The notes under the pieces are model-generated. The model saw only the letters and a list, made by a program, of their open reading frames with translations. It was not told the DNA's origin and made no database searches. A stretch of 64,000 nt of DNA, taken from assembly GCF_000987775.1 (NCBI RefSeq), contig NZ_LAHO01000003.1, positions 186,001 to 250,000 on the forward strand, given 5' to 3'. The position numbers were made by a program, and so were the translations under genes. The stretch comes from Arsukibacterium ikkense. Lineage in GTDB: Bacteria; Pseudomonadota; Gammaproteobacteria; Enterobacterales; Alteromonadaceae. Shown here one piece after another: positions 55,062 to 63,466 of this stretch (its first letter is position 1; each line of letters opens with the position of its first letter).

Positions 55062-55528
55062 TATTGCCGGTATTTCGGCTTTTTGCGAATATACACAGTG
55101 CGATTCACTTCACAGACAATATTGTTATCCGCATCTTTAACATGCACCAGAAACTGGGGAAAATACTTGTGCCCTTCAGCGGTGTTGATCTTGATATCCT
55201 CTACTGCTTCGTCCGTTAACAGGAACTCTGCCGTTAACTTACCTAGCCCGGGCGTAATATAGTCAATGTCGGCTTGTTTATCCCACACTATATATTCTTT
55301 ACCCAATGCCCCCATCAACAACAGCGGATATATAGGGTCAGTCATCGCAAACATTGAACCGCCAAACTGGCTGCTATTGATGTTTTTAGTCCAGGGCCGG
55401 TTTTTCAGTTCTACTCTGGCATAGCGATAATCGTCTGCTAAGGCAGCAACTTTAATACCACTGAAAAAAAACGGTGGCCAGAAATTAAGTAACTTACGCA
55501 TGACTTGCGGTTTAAACGCCCAACGCAT
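55061..55528 (-). CDS. DUF4442 hotdog-fold thioesterase-like protein
   Basis: 155 residues. Hotdog-type layout: RWAFKPQVMRKLLNFWPPFFFSGIKV, ARVELKNRPWTKNINSSQFGGSMFAMTD (the conserved NSSQFGGS-like turn where thioesterases carry the catalytic/CoA region), then YITPGLGKLTAEFL and VYIRKKPKYR. Probable acyl-CoA thioesterase-like enzyme, substrate unknown. It sits on the minus strand between fldA and fur, which are neighbours in E. coli. Confidence 0.82.
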   Translation of the reverse strand: MRWAFKPQVMRKLLNFWPPFFFSGIKVAALADDYRYARVELKNRPWTKNINSSQFGGSMFAMTDPIYPLLLMGALGKEYIVWDKQADIDYITPGLGKLTAEFLLTDEAVEDIKINTAEGHKYFPQFLVHVKDADNNIVCEVNRTVYIRKKPKYRQ

Positions 55529-55621
55529 AACCCCACCTGGTAGGACCTGTTAAAACGGCTATTCTACCGCTGCAAACTGAAAGCACAAGTGCTGCAAAGG
55601 CAATTCAGCTGCAATCGGCCA

Positions 55622-55650
55622 TTTCAATATTGGTCTAATGTCTTTATAAT
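55622..55650 (+). promoter_or_regulatory. candidate sigma-70 promoter of fur
   Basis: TATAAT (55645-55650) preceded at 17 bases by TTTCAA (55622-55627), 34 bp before the fur start. The -10 is a perfect match; the -35 is weak. No clear Fur box is seen. Confidence 0.5.
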
Positions 55651-55684
55651 CGAGGCAAATCCACCAGCAAGTCAGAGTTTTTTT

Positions 55685-56125
55685 ATGTCAGATCAAAATA
55701 CTGAGCTACGTAAGGCCGGCCTTAAAGTTACCCTGCCGCGGGTGAAAATTCTTGAAATTTTACAAGATCCGAATCACCAGCATATCAGTGCTGAAGATGT
55801 GTATAAAATACTGCTCGAACTGGGTGAAGATATCGGCCTGGCCACCGTATACCGGGTGCTGAACCAGTTTGACGACGCAGGGATCTTAACCCGGCACCAT
55901 TTTGAAGGTGGTAAATCGGTATTTGAACTGACCGGTAATAGTCATCATGATCATCTGGTGTGTTTAAAGTGCGGCAAGGTTATTGAGTTTGAAGATGAAA
56001 TTATTGAAGCTAAACAACTGGAGATAGCCGATAAGAACGGCATTAAACTAACTCATCACAGCTTATATTTGTACGGTGAATGTACCGATACTGAGCAATG
56101 CCAGAAAAACGCTGACGCCCATTAA
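55685..56125 (+). CDS. fur: ferric uptake regulator Fur
   Basis: Iron-responsive repressor, 146 residues. Winged-helix DNA-binding part (KAGLKVTLPRVKILEIL, HISAEDVYKILLELGEDIGLATVYRVLNQFDDAGI) and dimerisation/metal part: GNSHHDHLVCLKCGKVIEFEDE with metal ligand His and Cys residues, and CTDTEQC at the C-terminus. Start at the ATG at 55685 (AGAG upstream); the frame extends 32 codons further upstream without family similarity. Follows fldA and DUF4442. Confidence 0.97.
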   Translation: MSDQNTELRKAGLKVTLPRVKILEILQDPNHQHISAEDVYKILLELGEDIGLATVYRVLNQFDDAGILTRHHFEGGKSVFELTGNSHHDHLVCLKCGKVIEFEDEIIEAKQLEIADKNGIKLTHHSLYLYGECTDTEQCQKNADAH

Positions 56126-56130
56126 ATGTG

Positions 56131-56166
56131 AGATAACAACGGCACCTTGGGCTGCCGTTGTTATCT
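56131..56166. terminator. hairpin between convergent fur and the GNAT gene
   Basis: Perfect 14-bp stem AGATAACAACGGCA / TGCCGTTGTTATCT with an 8-base loop. There is no adjacent T-run, so termination might be weak or the hairpin may serve as an RNA stabiliser. Confidence 0.6.
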
Positions 56167-56176
56167 GAGCAACATA

Positions 56177-56674
56177 CTATTTTATGCCGGTATTGATCCG
56201 CGCCATACATAAGGCGCTAACGTAGTTGCCATACTGAAAAGCAAAATCGGCCAATTCAGCTTCCACTTCAAAACCAAAGCGCTCGTACAAGGCTACGGCT
56301 ACCTCATTGTTACTGTATACAGTCAGCTCCATCCGTCTGATATTCAGCCAGTTATCGGCCATCTCAAGTGCTGAGCGCAGTAATGCCGAGCCTATCCCCT
56401 GGCCCTGATATTCCTCCAGTACCCCCATGCCCAGTTCAGCAACATGCCGCCGCCGCGGGTTCTGACAAACCTGTAAACCGAGCTGCCCGACTACCTTGCC
56501 CTCCACTTCAGCTACCAGATTATAAAAACCGGCGCCCGCATTATATAGCTTCTGCCAGCTTGCGACCGGCTGATAGGGTAACTGCAGGGTATTCGCATAA
56601 ACAGTGGGCTGATCGTAGATTGCTTTTATTGCTTCAATATCAACAGGTTCAGCATGGCGTATCATTACGGGCAT
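56177..56674 (-). CDS. GNAT N-acetyltransferase, YhhY/AaaT-like
   Basis: 165 residues resembling E. coli YhhY: IRHAEPVDIEAIKAIYDQPTVYANTLQLP, RRRHVAELGMGVLEEYQGQGIGSALL (acetyl-CoA P-loop Q-G-x-G-I/G), WLNIRRMELTVYSNNEVAVALYERFGFE. YhhY acetylates free amino acids; the same activity is possible here. The ATG at 56674 opens the family motif directly. Confidence 0.87.
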   Translation of the reverse strand: MPVMIRHAEPVDIEAIKAIYDQPTVYANTLQLPYQPVASWQKLYNAGAGFYNLVAEVEGKVVGQLGLQVCQNPRRRHVAELGMGVLEEYQGQGIGSALLRSALEMADNWLNIRRMELTVYSNNEVAVALYERFGFEVEAELADFAFQYGNYVSALCMARINTGIK

Positions 56675-56745
56675 AGTCGCGTCCTTGGCAAGTTGGTTAG
56701 ATTATCTTAATTCGGAATTCGTGCTGGTAACAAGCGTTAAAATGC

Positions 56746-56772
56746 AAAAAGCCAGCAAAATGCTGGCTTTTT
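56746..56772 (-). terminator. rho-independent terminator of etfBA
   Basis: Perfect 12-bp stem AAAAAGCCAGCA / TGCTGGCTTTTT, 3-base loop; the A/T arms give a T-run on the minus strand, just downstream of etfA. Confidence 0.9.
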
Positions 56773-56789
56773 AGCGGCACTTGCCCGGG

Positions 56790-57716
56790 TCAGAGCTGCT
56801 GTTCGAGCTCTGGCAGTACCGTAAATAAATCTGCCACTAAACCATAGTCGGCCACCTGAAAGATCGGCGCTTCAGCATCTTTATTAATGGCCACTATCAC
56901 TTTTGAATCCTTCATGCCGGCTAAATGCTGGATAGCGCCGGAAATACCAACGGCGATATACAAGTCAGGCGCTACAATTTTACCGGTTTGGCCTACCTGC
57001 ATATCGTTCGGCACAAAACCGGCATCTACCGCAGCCCGTGATGCACCAATAGCGGCATTTAGCTTGTCCGCAATACCGTTTAGCAGCGCAAAATTTTCAC
57101 CGTTTTGCATGCCCCGGCCACCAGAGATGATCACTTTAGCGGCAGTAAGCTCTGGCCGGGCTGATTTAGTCAGCTCTTCACCAATAAAGCGCGATACCTG
57201 TAAATCTTTGACAATATCCAGCTGTTCTATCGGGGCATTGTTACCCTCTGCGGCTGCAGCAAAAGCTGAACCGCGCACCGTTAATACCTTAATGGCATCG
57301 GCCGACTGTACGGTAGCAATAGCATTACCAGCATACACTGGCCGTACAAAGGTATCGGCGCTGTTAATGGCAATGACATCGGATACCTGCGCCACATCTA
57401 ACAGCGCCGCTACCCGCGGTAACATATTTTTACCGGTAGTGGTGGCTGCCGCCAGAATATGACTGTAACTCTTACCGATTTCAGCAACCAGTGCTGCCAC
57501 GTTCTCTGCCAATTGATGGCCATAAGCACTGGCATCTGCCACTAATACTTTACTAACCCCGGCAATTGTTGCTCCAGCAGCTGCCGCATCGGCACAATGC
57601 TCGCCTGCCACCAACAGGTGTATATCGCCACCAATGGCAGCTGCAGCCTGCATCACTTTATGGGTGTCGGCTTTCAGGGCGCTATTGCTATGTTCTGCAA
57701 TTACTAAAATTGTCAT
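56790..57716 (-). CDS. etfA: electron transfer flavoprotein alpha subunit
   Basis: FAD-carrying subunit of ETF, accepting electrons from acyl-CoA dehydrogenases. 308 residues. The FAD-binding C-terminal domain is intact: [61 protein letters not shown], and [20 protein letters not shown]. The start codon shares one base with the etfB stop (TGATG). With etfD divergent upstream this makes a complete electron route to quinone. Confidence 0.97.
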   Translation of the reverse strand: MTILVIAEHSNSALKADTHKVMQAAAAIGGDIHLLVAGEHCADAAAAGATIAGVSKVLVADASAYGHQLAENVAALVAEIGKSYSHILAAATTTGKNMLPRVAALLDVAQVSDVIAINSADTFVRPVYAGNAIATVQSADAIKVLTVRGSAFAAAAEGNNAPIEQLDIVKDLQVSRFIGEELTKSARPELTAAKVIISGGRGMQNGENFALLNGIADKLNAAIGASRAAVDAGFVPNDMQVGQTGKIVAPDLYIAVGISGAIQHLAGMKDSKVIVAINKDAEAPIFQVADYGLVADLFTVLPELEQQL

Positions 57717-58465
57717 CAGATCACCTTCGCTTCGTGCTTTAATTTTTCAACCAGTTCTGCCACTGACGCTACTATTACACCAGCCTGGCGGCTTGCCGGT
57801 GCTGTCACTTGTAATGTAGTGACCTTAGAGTCCAGCACAACGCCCAGGCTGTCTGCGGCTTTAACGTCCAACGGCTTTTTCTTGGCTTTCATAATATTTG
57901 GTAATGAGGCATAACGAGGCTCATTCAACCGCAAATCAGTAGATACCACTGCCGGCAGACTTAACTCAACCGTTTGCAAACCGCCGTCAATTTCCCGGGT
58001 AACCTGAACCTTATCACCGTTAACGGTCACTTTAGAGGCGAACGTGCCCTGGCCCATGCCGGTTAACGCAGCCAGCATCTGGCCGGTTTGATTATTATCA
58101 GAATCAATCGCCTGCTTCCCCAGAATAACCAGTTGCGGCTGCTCTTCAGCTACCAGTTTTGCCAGCAGCTTTGCTACTTGTAACGAATCCAGATTTAGTT
58201 CTGTTTCCAGATGAATAGCCCGATCCGCGCCTAACGCCAATGCTGTGCGTAGTTGCTCCTGTACCGCCTTAGCACCAATAGAGACCGCAACTACTTCGGT
58301 GGCCACACCCGCTTCTTTCAGACGGACGGCTTCTTCTATCGCAATTTCACAAAACGGGTTCAGTGCCATTTTAACATTGGCTAAATCAACCCCGGTTTGG
58401 TCTGCTTTAACCCGGACTTTTACGTTGTAATCGATAACCCGTTTTACCGGAACTAATATCTTCAT
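57716..58465 (-). CDS. etfB: electron transfer flavoprotein beta subunit
   Basis: 249 residues: [20 protein letters not shown], the AMP-site [29 protein letters not shown] and a recognition-loop [23 protein letters not shown] typical of EtfB. The ATG at 58465 follows AGAGG by six bases; a longer frame starts at 58489. Two LiuR-like boxes lie upstream. Confidence 0.96.
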   Translation of the reverse strand: MKILVPVKRVIDYNVKVRVKADQTGVDLANVKMALNPFCEIAIEEAVRLKEAGVATEVVAVSIGAKAVQEQLRTALALGADRAIHLETELNLDSLQVAKLLAKLVAEEQPQLVILGKQAIDSDNNQTGQMLAALTGMGQGTFASKVTVNGDKVQVTREIDGGLQTVELSLPAVVSTDLRLNEPRYASLPNIMKAKKKPLDVKAADSLGVVLDSKVTTLQVTAPASRQAGVIVASVAELVEKLKHEAKVI

Positions 58466-58508
58466 ATAATCCTCTTGAAATGCGTGCAATTACTTGCCTG
58501 GCAGCAGC

Positions 58509-58524
58509 TTTACGTTAAGGTAAA
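58509..58524. promoter_or_regulatory. LiuR-like box 44 bp upstream of etfB
   Basis: TTTACGTTAAGGTAAA, arms TTTAC/GTAAA. It differs at one of 16 positions from the reverse complement of the box before bkdA1 (42375-42390). Confidence 0.6.
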
Positions 58525-58560
58525 GGTTAGAATGTGTAGTGCAGCACAATCTACTTACTG

Positions 58561-58576
58561 TTGACGTTAACGTCAA
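58561..58576. promoter_or_regulatory. perfect 16-bp palindrome, second LiuR-like box between etfB and etfD
   Basis: TTGACGTTAACGTCAA is fully self-complementary and fits the same TTkACsTTwAsGTmAA pattern. It lies 72 bp upstream of the etfD GTG and 96 bp upstream of etfB. Its TTGACG could also serve as a -35 element for etfD. Confidence 0.6.
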
Positions 58577-58647
58577 CCTGCAATACCCTTATCAGCACAA
58601 TAAACACAGTGAATACTGTAAATATAAGCATCCAAGAGGTCAGCATC

Positions 58648-60297
58648 GTGGAAAGAGAAGCTATGGAGTTCGATGTAGTAGTCGTTGGCGCCGGGCCAGC
58701 CGGCTTGTCGGCCGCGATCCGGTTAATGCAGCAAGCACAGCAGGCCAGCAAAGACATCACCGTTTGTGTGGTGGAAAAAGGCTCTGAAGTCGGTGCCCAT
58801 ATTCTATCCGGGGCAGTATTTGAGCCCAGAGCACTGAATGAATTATTACCAAACTGGCGGGAAACGGGCGCGCCGCTATCCACTCCCGTCACCCACGATG
58901 ATATTTACCTGTTTTCCGGCGCACAAAGCAGCCGTAAACTGCCAGGTTTTGCGGTACCGAAAACCATGCATAACAGCGGCAATTATATTGTGTCTGTTGC
59001 CAATTTGTGTCGCTGGCTGGCTGAACAGGCAGAAGCGCTGGGCGTGGAAATTTTCCCGGGCTTTGCTGCCAGTGAATTACTACTGGAAGATAATGTAGTA
59101 AAAGGCATTCTGATCGGTGACATGGGGCTGGACCGGCAAGGAAAGCCGAAAGACAGCTTTACCCCCGGCATGGAATTACGAGCTAAATACACCTTGTTTG
59201 CTGAGGGTTGCCGTGGTCATCTGGGTAAGCAGCTTATCTCACACTATCAGCTGGACAAAGAAGCGTCACCGCAACACTATGCCATTGGCTTTAAAGAAAT
59301 CTGGGATGTGCCGGCGGCTAACCATCACCAGGGGCTGGTTGTGCATTCGGCCGGCTGGCCTCTGGCGAATGACGCCTCAGGCGGTGGCTATTTATACCAT
59401 GCAGAAAGCCAGCAAGTGGTGGTAGGTTTAATTATTGATTTAAACTACAGCAACCCGCATCTGGACCCTTTTGCAGAGTTCCAGCGCTATAAACAACATC
59501 CGGTCATTAAGCAGTATCTGGCCGATGGCAAACGCGTCAGCTACGGGGCTCGCGCCATTGCAAAAGGCGGCCTGAACAGCCTGCCAAAAATGAGTTTTAA
59601 TGGCGGTTTGTTACTCGGCTGCGATGCTGGCACCTTAAATTTTGCCAAAATTAAAGGCAACCATACTGCCATGAAATCGGGCATGCTGGCGGCAGAGACC
59701 GTCTTTGCGGCGCTTAACAGCGACGATGCCGGTGGCAGAGACTTAACCGAATATGCCACTGCCGTTAAGCAAAGCTGGTTGTATGACGAATTATACCGCT
59801 CGCGAAATTTCGGCCCGGCCATGCATAAATTTGGTACTTTCTGGGGCGGTGTGTTCAATACCATTGAGCAAAACTGGTTTGGTGGTAAGCTGCCATTCAC
59901 GCTGACCGATAACAGCCGCGACCATGCCCAGCTGAAGTTGGCAAGCACTACCACCAGGATTATTTATCCAAAGCCCGATAATATTCTCAGTTTCGATCGC
60001 CCTACTTCAGTCTATCTGTCCAATACCAACCATGAAGAAGAGCAACCTTGTCATTTAAAACTGACTGATCCAACCATTCCGGTACAGGTTAATCTGGCTA
60101 AATATGATGAGCCCGCGCAACGTTATTGTCCGGCAGGGGTATATGAAATTGTCGAAGATGATAAACAACAACCGCGCTTACAAATTAATGCTCAGAATTG
60201 TATTCATTGTAAAACCTGCGATATAAAAGACCCCAGCCAGAATATTACCTGGGTTACCCCAGAAGGTGGCGGCGGCCCTAACTATCCAAATATGTAA
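58648..60297 (+). CDS. etfD: electron transfer flavoprotein-ubiquinone oxidoreductase
   Basis: Membrane-bound FAD/[4Fe-4S] enzyme passing electrons from ETF to quinone. 549 residues from the GTG at 58648 (AGAGG eight bases upstream), giving the usual MERE..MEFDVVVVGAGPAGLSA N-terminus with the FAD dinucleotide loop. The C-terminal ferredoxin-like domain has CPAGVYEIV and CIHCKTCDIKDP (four Cys for the cluster) and ends GGGGPNYPNM. The frame reaches back to a TTG at 58561, which would place the operator palindrome inside the coding part and is rejected. Confidence 0.96.
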   Translation: MEREAMEFDVVVVGAGPAGLSAAIRLMQQAQQASKDITVCVVEKGSEVGAHILSGAVFEPRALNELLPNWRETGAPLSTPVTHDDIYLFSGAQSSRKLPGFAVPKTMHNSGNYIVSVANLCRWLAEQAEALGVEIFPGFAASELLLEDNVVKGILIGDMGLDRQGKPKDSFTPGMELRAKYTLFAEGCRGHLGKQLISHYQLDKEASPQHYAIGFKEIWDVPAANHHQGLVVHSAGWPLANDASGGGYLYHAESQQVVVGLIIDLNYSNPHLDPFAEFQRYKQHPVIKQYLADGKRVSYGARAIAKGGLNSLPKMSFNGGLLLGCDAGTLNFAKIKGNHTAMKSGMLAAETVFAALNSDDAGGRDLTEYATAVKQSWLYDELYRSRNFGPAMHKFGTFWGGVFNTIEQNWFGGKLPFTLTDNSRDHAQLKLASTTTRIIYPKPDNILSFDRPTSVYLSNTNHEEEQPCHLKLTDPTIPVQVNLAKYDEPAQRYCPAGVYEIVEDDKQQPRLQINAQNCIHCKTCDIKDPSQNITWVTPEGGGGPNYPNM

Positions 60298-60325
60298 TAG
60301 CTGTTTGTTAACAAGCTTCTACTGA

Positions 60326-60354
60326 AAAGCAGTGCTGGCAGCGCTGCTTTTTTT
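60326..60354 (+). terminator. rho-independent terminator of etfD
   Basis: Stem AAAGCAGTGC / GCGCTGCTTT (one G-U pair) with a 5-base loop, followed by seven T residues in total. Confidence 0.88.
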
Positions 60355-60450
60355 ATGGCCAAAATTGTAATCATCTGAAATCCCGACTACGTTTAAACCA
60401 GCGTGTTTTTGTTACGCTCTGGCTTTTATGCATTAACCGGGAATAGCGTC

Positions 60451-62634
60451 ATGACAAATAAAATTATAAGTAAACAACCAACCAGTGTCACTACGGTAAC
60501 GCCGAAGGCAAAACCTGAAGCAACTCAGCCGGATACACCTGTTGCTTTTGCCAGTGAAGGCTACATGTATTTTACCGAACGAGACCTCAATCGGATCCTG
60601 GCTAACCTGGATGCGCTGCGCACCAGTGTCTTTCCGCAGGTGCAAACCGACAACGAATTGGAGAACCGTAAGCAGCAGCATTTCCCGTCGGTCTGTTTAA
60701 TTGGGCTTGGTCGCTGTGGCTCCAACATTGCGTTGGATGTCGCGTCGTTAGTGTACAGCGCCCGAAACTTCTATTTAAATGAATTTAATAACGAAGAAAA
60801 GCAAAGCCGGGAACAAGAATACCGCCCGATGCGTTGGATTAAACGCAGCCTGCATTTAAGTACTACCAACAGTTTAAAGCCAGTCTTTTTAATTGAACCC
60901 TTAGTGATGCTGGGCGATTTAGATAAAGATATTGAAGGCCGGATCCGCTTCTCCCATAAAGGCGAGAAAAGCGGTTTTTTGCATGATTACACCAAAATGA
61001 AAATAATGGACTTATCTGAAGTGCATGCTGGCGGTGCGGGTAATGCCCCTATTCTTGGCCAGTACTTAGCTAAAATTATCTTAAACAAAGACACGCAGCG
61101 TTTTTCTAATACCGAATGGAAGTATATACACTCTTATCTGATCGATTCCTGCGGTATTAAAGCCAACCAGTCACGCTTATATTTTTACATTTTCAGTGCC
61201 GGTGGCGGCACGGGCTCGGGTATGGCCTCAGAATTTGGCCTGGCCCAGCAATATGCTTATATGAGCAAAACCTTTGACACCAGGCCGGTTGCCGAAGATG
61301 AAGAAAACCGCGGCCACTCCTTTGTATTCGAACCTATTTTCACCAGTGGCATCTGCATTTTGCCCAACATTTCTGACCACGGCGTGGAAATGTCAGAAGC
61401 GCTGCATATCAATGCCGGCCGCTTGTTGTGTAAATATCTGGCGGAGGAATGGGATTTTTCCTACAACTTTGATAACGAAGACAGCAGCGAGTCCAGCGTA
61501 ATGCATCGCATCCGTCCCTGGAATGCGATGATGCTGATCTCAAATGATATTATGCGTTATGCCGAGGAAACTGACGATGGCGATATTCAGCATATCGATG
61601 TTAACGCCATGGAAAAGTATGCCAACCAGTATATTTCTCAGCAAATTTTTAACATCCTGACGGCGCAGGCTGTCACCACTGATTACGACGAAAACTATTT
61701 CCGCCGCGCCGGTATTGATATAGGCGAAACCATCCGCCTGGATGCCAACGATTTATTTATGAGCCTGGCCGGGCCGGTTGCAGTGGCTTATGCTGAATCT
61801 GTCATTCCACCTAACCAGCGGGATAATGCCGAGAAAAGCAAAATTTTTGATAAAAATGGCGGCGGCCTGAATATTGATGACTTGTTTTTCCGCTCAATCG
61901 ACTTGCCGCATTTTAATAAAGTGACCCAGGCCATTGAAGGGATCAGCCTGCTGCCTATTGAATCGGGTCGTTACCGCCAAACGCTGGCCAGCTACGTTAA
62001 AAATGGTTATAACGCAGCAGAGTTAAATGATCTGCATTTTTTCAAAAACTGCTCATCGGTGGTGTCTATTGTCTCGTTACCGAAAGACTATAAATTATCC
62101 TACATGGATTTAAACCGTTTAAAATCGCATCTGAATAACCTGTTCCCGAATACCACCTTAAAACGCTATGCTTTGGTAATTGGTGCCTCAGCCAATATTT
62201 CGCTGACCACGCTCATTGTGAAAAGCCCCTGTTTAAGCGACGATTTTTTAACGTTAATTGTTGCTTTTATCAAACGCTGTTTTGCCAAAGACAGTTACCG
62301 CTTTGATGAAAAACTGGACCAGGCAATGCTGGACTTTATTCGTAGTGACGAGTTTGATGAAACTAAAGTCGACGCTATGCTGAATGAGTTTGAAAACCCA
62401 GCAAAAATTCTCGATACCAACTGGTATGCTATCAAACCCATGTACGAGAAAAAGTATCGTGAGCTGATTCACAATAAAGATAAATTTATCTCCATTAATG
62501 ATATCAGGCTTAGTCGCGACAGCGTCAAAAAGGCCATCAAGTATCTGCGGGAAATTTACCGGCATAAAATCAGTAAAACCAAGGTTATTTCGCTTAATAA
62601 CAGTGCTGTGAAAAAACCAGCCGTTACAGAGTAA
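60451..62634 (+). CDS. tubulin/FtsZ-like GTPase-fold protein (Tubulin_2 type)
   Basis: 727 residues. The N-terminal about 80 residues are low-complexity (Thr/Pro/Ala/Lys). The tubulin fold then begins with CLIGLGRCGSNIALDVA (residues 82-98, equivalent of the FtsZ G-x-G-G-x-G/A-N loop). A T3-like loop HAGGAGNAP (192-200) follows, and the tubulin signature GGGTGSGMASEFG (251-263). The C-terminal region contains long alpha/beta stretches and a basic tail. Distinct from FtsZ (longer, extra insertions); matches what I recall as the 'tubulin-like' (Tubulin_2) family, whose function is unknown. The ATG at 60451 has GGGA eight bases upstream; GTG at 60403 would extend it. Stands alone between two terminators. 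Confidence 0.85.
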   Translation: MTNKIISKQPTSVTTVTPKAKPEATQPDTPVAFASEGYMYFTERDLNRILANLDALRTSVFPQVQTDNELENRKQQHFPSVCLIGLGRCGSNIALDVASLVYSARNFYLNEFNNEEKQSREQEYRPMRWIKRSLHLSTTNSLKPVFLIEPLVMLGDLDKDIEGRIRFSHKGEKSGFLHDYTKMKIMDLSEVHAGGAGNAPILGQYLAKIILNKDTQRFSNTEWKYIHSYLIDSCGIKANQSRLYFYIFSAGGGTGSGMASEFGLAQQYAYMSKTFDTRPVAEDEENRGHSFVFEPIFTSGICILPNISDHGVEMSEALHINAGRLLCKYLAEEWDFSYNFDNEDSSESSVMHRIRPWNAMMLISNDIMRYAEETDDGDIQHIDVNAMEKYANQYISQQIFNILTAQAVTTDYDENYFRRAGIDIGETIRLDANDLFMSLAGPVAVAYAESVIPPNQRDNAEKSKIFDKNGGGLNIDDLFFRSIDLPHFNKVTQAIEGISLLPIESGRYRQTLASYVKNGYNAAELNDLHFFKNCSSVVSIVSLPKDYKLSYMDLNRLKSHLNNLFPNTTLKRYALVIGASANISLTTLIVKSPCLSDDFLTLIVAFIKRCFAKDSYRFDEKLDQAMLDFIRSDEFDETKVDAMLNEFENPAKILDTNWYAIKPMYEKKYRELIHNKDKFISINDIRLSRDSVKKAIKYLREIYRHKISKTKVISLNNSAVKKPAVTE

Positions 62635-62658
62635 GGCTAAGGCTTGCTGATAGTGTAC

Positions 62659-62685
62659 CAAGCCCCTAAAATAGGGGCTTGTTTT
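62659..62685 (+). terminator. rho-independent terminator of the tubulin-like gene
   Basis: Perfect 10-bp stem CAAGCCCCTA / TAGGGGCTTG with an AAA loop, followed by TTTT. Confidence 0.85.
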
Positions 62686-62703
62686 CGCTGACTCAAGAAT
62701 CTG

Positions 62704-63465
62704 ATGACAGACCCTACCCTATATCGCTTAAATAAATTTATCAGTGACACTGGTTTTTGCTCCCGCCGGGCAGCCGATCACTATATCGAACAAGGTTTAG
62801 TCACTGTTAATGGCCAGATTGCCGCAGTAGGCTTAAAAGTCTCTGCCAGTGATGAAGTACTGGTGGAAGGCAAGCCATTAAAAGAAAAGCCTGCCCGCAT
62901 CTATCTGGCTTACCATAAACCGGTTGGTATTACCTGCACTACTGAGCGTCATGTTAAAGGCAATATCATTGACGCCATTGGTTATCCAGAGCGTATTTTC
63001 CCCATTGGCAGGCTGGATAAGCCTTCCGAAGGGCTGATATTTCTGACCAATGATGGCGATATCGTTAACAAGGTACTGCGCGCCGGTAATGCCCATGAAA
63101 AAGAGTACAGCGTTACTGTTAATAAGCCAATCACCGCCAACTTTATTAATAAAATGGCCAGTGGCGTGCCTATTCTAGACACTGTAACCTTACCCTGTAT
63201 CGTTACTCAGGTATCGAAAAATACCTTTAAGATTATTCTTACCCAGGGCCTGAACCGGCAAATCCGTCGCATGGCTGAATTTCTTGGCTATGAAGTGGTA
63301 AAACTAAAGCGTACCAGGATCATGCATGTGCGTTTAGCCGAGCTACGAGCTGGCCAGTGGCGCTTACTGGATAAGTATGAAATAACACAAATGGAGCAGT
63401 TGCTGGCACACTCCAGTAAAACGACTGCTGATTGCAATGGCGCCGAACAGGATGACGAAGAATAG
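62704..63465 (+). CDS. rluF: 23S rRNA pseudouridine(2604) synthase RluF
   Basis: 253-residue pseudouridine synthase of the RsuA family. S4 domain (YRLNKFISDTGFCSRRAAD, about residues 7-60), catalytic domain with GRLDKPSEGLIFLTNDGD (Asp105), HEKEYSVTVNKPIT and LTQGLNRQIRRMAEFLGYEV, KLKRTRIMHV. The closest remembered homologue is RluF (E. coli 290 residues), which modifies U2604 and U35 of tRNA-Tyr. The gap to the downstream transporter start is one base. Confidence 0.9.
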   Translation: MTDPTLYRLNKFISDTGFCSRRAADHYIEQGLVTVNGQIAAVGLKVSASDEVLVEGKPLKEKPARIYLAYHKPVGITCTTERHVKGNIIDAIGYPERIFPIGRLDKPSEGLIFLTNDGDIVNKVLRAGNAHEKEYSVTVNKPITANFINKMASGVPILDTVTLPCIVTQVSKNTFKIILTQGLNRQIRRMAEFLGYEVVKLKRTRIMHVRLAELRAGQWRLLDKYEITQMEQLLAHSSKTTADCNGAEQDDEE

Positions 63466-63466
63466 C

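Noticed and set aside
56887..57462. 191-codon open frame on the plus strand
   Set aside because: Antisense to etfA, which is complete and recognised.
58561..58647. TTG start for etfD within the palindrome
   Set aside because: No family similarity before MEREAMEF; the GTG at 58648 has a good ribosome site and the usual N-terminus.
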